Origin: Hadesarchaea archaeon
Lineage (GTDB): Archaea > Hadarchaeota > Hadarchaeia > Hadarchaeales > Hadarchaeaceae
Assembly: GCA_012962055.1 (NCBI GenBank)
Contig: DTYD01000126.1
Location: 1 to 6,959, forward strand
Direction of reading: 5' to 3'
Length of the DNA stretch: 6,959 nt
The translations under genes and the position numbers were made by a program. Shown here in pieces: positions 5,799 to 6,959 of this stretch. The notes under the pieces were generated by a model. That model was not told the DNA's origin and did not search any database. It saw only the letters and a list, made by a program, of their open reading frames with translations. Each line of letters starts with the position of its first letter. The first letter of the stretch is position 1.

Positions 5799-6781
5799 TA
5801 GCTATCTTTAAGGTTACTTAGATTACTCGGGCTGGCTTTGATACAGGGTTTTATTGTGCCAATCAAATCCAAAACGGTTTTTCCAGCTTTGTGTAGACGA
5901 TAAAACCGTTTTCTTTTTCTCGCTTTTTTACCCGACCAAAAATTCATGGGGGTCCCAAGAAGCAATATAAGGTCTCTAACAATCGTCAGAAGTTGAAAGT
6001 TAGCGTTTCCAATTTCTACCGCCGGGTACTTGCCTTTTATTAGATAGAAACACCCATCTGACTCGAAGAACCCCCTCACAAAAGCCGCTGCAAGCTCTTT
6101 GTCTTCTCCAATCATTTTCTTTATATTTTCATCGTTGAGATTTCTATGATTTCTATACCATTCCACGAACATCTTTGAAGATACCACGACACGATATGCC
6201 GTCTGTTTTTTTGACCGGTATGAAATAGTATATGAGTAGAACCGTGGAAGTCCGATATTTCGCAAAGCGACCCCAAATGAGGTAACAAACTTAACTGAAA
6301 CTGTGACCAGCCCGGCGACATAATGGCTTTTTCTGACCGTAGTAAATCCGTCTCCCTTCACCACTCCAAGTACATAAAGGAGATCAGTTGATGGAGAGAG
6401 GTTTGGTTCATTTATTTTACGAAATGGAGGAATACCATTTTTCTTCAGCCAATTATAAACCGTAGAATTGCTCACCCCTGAGTATTCGGCAGCTTGACGG
6501 TACCCACTTAGCTTATATGTTCTTTCCAATTCCTCCTTGGAAATCCAACACCTTGATCTAGAAAATTTTAATCCAAGCCCACGTGCTTTTCGTTTAATTC
6601 CTCCCCATGTTCTATTTTTGAGTTTCGCAATTAATTCTTCTCTTTCACCTCTTGAGTAGGGTGTTATCAATGTTGCTACCTCTTCGTCGGTCCACAGAGA
6701 TTTCAGATTTTCCACTGATTTTTGACAGAGAGACGTACTAAAAGTTTCATCCCCGATCCAAAGACTGAATTCATTTTTCAT
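5798..6781 (-). CDS. Free-standing LAGLIDADG homing endonuclease with Myb-like and HTH segments
   Basis: This 327-residue protein is predicted to cut a long specific DNA site and so spread its own gene. Residues 28-71 resemble a SANT/Myb-like domain (W30-T-D-E-E, then LKNRTW, IKRKA and LGL). Residues 94-117 form a helix-turn-helix (YRQAAEYSGVSNSTVYNWLK). The core has two LAGLIDADG helices: YVLGVVKGDG (136-145, catalytic D144) and AFVRGFFESDG (233-243, catalytic D242). Both acidic residues are intact, so it may be active, and as a two-motif protein it could act as a monomer. ATG 6781 has a strong ribosome binding site 4 nt upstream. The gene is not embedded in an intein or a recognisable intron. 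It sits in the same direction as pheT, 13 bp from it. Base composition is visibly more A+T-rich: bases 6121-6180 hold about 30% G+C against about 60% in 4681-4740 of pheT. Domestication as a regulator is an alternative. Confidence 0.9.
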   Translation of the reverse strand: MKNEFSLWIGDETFSTSLCQKSVENLKSLWTDEEVATLITPYSRGEREELIAKLKNRTWGGIKRKARGLGLKFSRSRCWISKEELERTYKLSGYRQAAEYSGVSNSTVYNWLKKNGIPPFRKINEPNLSPSTDLLYVLGVVKGDGFTTVRKSHYVAGLVTVSVKFVTSFGVALRNIGLPRFYSYTISYRSKKQTAYRVVVSSKMFVEWYRNHRNLNDENIKKMIGEDKELAAAFVRGFFESDGCFYLIKGKYPAVEIGNANFQLLTIVRDLILLLGTPMNFWSGKKARKRKRFYRLHKAGKTVLDLIGTIKPCIKASPSNLSNLKDS

Positions 6782-6785
6782 CGAT

Positions 6786-6795
6786 TCCCTCCACC
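6786..6795 (-). promoter_or_regulatory. Strong ribosome binding site of the endonuclease
   Basis: Minus-strand GGTGGAGGGA ends 4 nt before ATG 6781. GGAGGG within it (6787-6792) is exactly complementary to CCCTCC on the same strand at 6845-6850, so the site could be masked in a folded leader. Confidence 0.75.
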
Positions 6796-6838
6796 GGTTT
6801 TTTGCTCGTTTAAGGGCTGGCGAAAGTAGTTAAATGAC

Positions 6839-6889
6839 TTTGGGGGAGGGGCCCCACCGAATGAAGTATATAGACTAAAGACCCCCAAA
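6839..6889. repeat. Inverted repeat TTTGGGGG / CCCCCAAA enclosing a GC-rich near-palindrome
   Basis: Plus-strand TTTGGGGG (6839-6846) and CCCCCAAA (6882-6889) are perfect 8-bp inverted copies 35 nt apart. Between them lies GGAGGGGCCCCACC (6845-6858), a two-fold symmetric sequence with one A/A mismatch, and then the TATA-like element. This could be a protein-binding site over a promoter or a foldable leader RNA for the endonuclease gene; the sequence alone does not decide. Confidence 0.45.
6866..6873 (-). promoter_or_regulatory. Candidate TATA box for the endonuclease-pheT transcript
   Basis: Minus-strand CTATATAC resembles an archaeal TATA box. A start about 25 nt downstream would fall near 6840-6846, giving a leader of roughly 60 nt and placing the GC-rich near-palindrome between the TATA box and the start. 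The upstream BRE is not convincing. Because TATATA is symmetric it could also serve the plus strand, where GAATGAAG precedes it. Confidence 0.35.
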
Positions 6890-6924
6890 CGTGGCCTAAC
6901 TGCCTCGTAGATTCAGTTATTTGG
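6885..6924. repeat. Bulged stem-loop CCAAA-TAACTG / CAGTTA-TTTGG
   Basis: TAACTG (6897-6902) pairs perfectly with CAGTTA (6914-6919) around an 11-nt loop. CCAAA (6885-6889) pairs with the directly following TTTGG (6920-6924), leaving a 7-nt bulge, for 11 bp in total. On the plus strand six T residues follow at 6928-6933, so it resembles a plus-strand terminator, but no plus-strand gene is visible to its left. On the minus strand it would lie in the leader or in the tail of an upstream gene. Confidence 0.35.
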
Positions 6925-6959
6925 TACTTTTTTGGCTTTGCGGTTGGCAAAACCGAAAA
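6913..6959 (-). CDS. Possible C-terminal tail of an upstream gene, truncated by the window edge
   Basis: One minus-strand frame reads FGFANRKAKKVPNN and then TGA at 6913-6915, a basic tail that would suit the end of a protein. Fourteen codons are too few for recognition, and I cannot say whether it is PheS, the partner usually encoded before pheT. Another minus-strand frame is open from the edge to 6810 but runs through the GC-rich palindrome and looks non-coding. Confidence 0.15.
   Translation of the reverse strand, partial: FGFANRKAKKVPNN

Noticed and set aside
5798..6781. Endonuclease as part of an intein or group I intron
   Set aside because: No splicing motifs (N-terminal Cys/Ser block, C-terminal HN) are seen, pheT is uninterrupted, and the gene has its own start, ribosome binding site and stop.
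6842..6855. G-quadruplex from GGGGG and GGGG runs
   Set aside because: Only two G-runs are present on the strand, too few for an intramolecular quadruplex; the palindrome explains the sequence better.
6810..6959. Minus-strand frame open from the window edge to TAA at 6810-6812
   Set aside because: It runs through the TATA-like element and GC palindrome, gives a low-complexity unrecognised translation, and 49 open codons are not surprising.

Overview
The window is a piece of an archaeal genome, unrelated to phage or plasmid except for one selfish gene. The archaeal assignment rests on a translation initiation factor 2 gamma subunit (aIF2-gamma), an Rpo7 plus Spt4/RpoE'' pair of the archaeal RNA polymerase system, a short archaeal/eukaryotic-type PheRS beta chain, strong GGTGA/GGAGG ribosome binding sites, and a T-rich tract as the only visible terminator. 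The lineage cannot be fixed from sequence alone. The aIF2-gamma and Spt4 sequences look euryarchaeal-like to me, which is only an impression.

Plus strand, 2-4134: the 3' two thirds of aIF2-gamma; a small PIN-domain nuclease; a complete membrane-bound proton-pumping pyrophosphatase (hppA); a possible 20-codon leader ORF; rpo7; and spt4. The genes are tightly packed, with gaps or overlaps of a few bases, except for a 169-bp gap in front of rpo7. The order aIF2-gamma, PIN, rpo7, spt4 is a known archaeal information-processing cluster, and hppA is a guest in the middle of it. The starts used are TTG (PIN), TTG (hppA), ATG (rpo7) and, most strikingly, CTG for spt4, where no ATG, GTG or TTG exists upstream of the zinc ribbon.

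Minus strand, 6781-4147: a free-standing LAGLIDADG homing endonuclease with Myb-like and helix-turn-helix DNA-binding segments, followed 13 bp later by pheT. The endonuclease stop codon touches the pheT ribosome binding site, so the two are probably co-transcribed. The endonuclease region is visibly richer in A+T than pheT, which fits acquisition. spt4 and pheT converge with 12 bp between them, occupied by a T-rich terminator for the plus-strand operon.

Right edge, 6782-6959: no convincing complete gene. It holds a strong ribosome binding site for the endonuclease, a TATA-like element, a GC-rich near-palindrome, and several inverted repeats that could form mutually exclusive RNA structures in a minus-strand leader. 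A short minus-strand frame ending at 6913 may be the tail of the next gene.

In function the window joins translation initiation, transcription, tRNA charging and pyrophosphate removal. Polymerisation and aminoacylation release PPi, which HppA could use to pump protons. That link is inferred from gene order only. No CRISPR array, tRNA, rRNA or insertion sequence was seen. I found no wholly new system; the best leads are the CTG start of spt4, the hppA insertion, the leader ORF before rpo7 and the endonuclease sitting on pheT.
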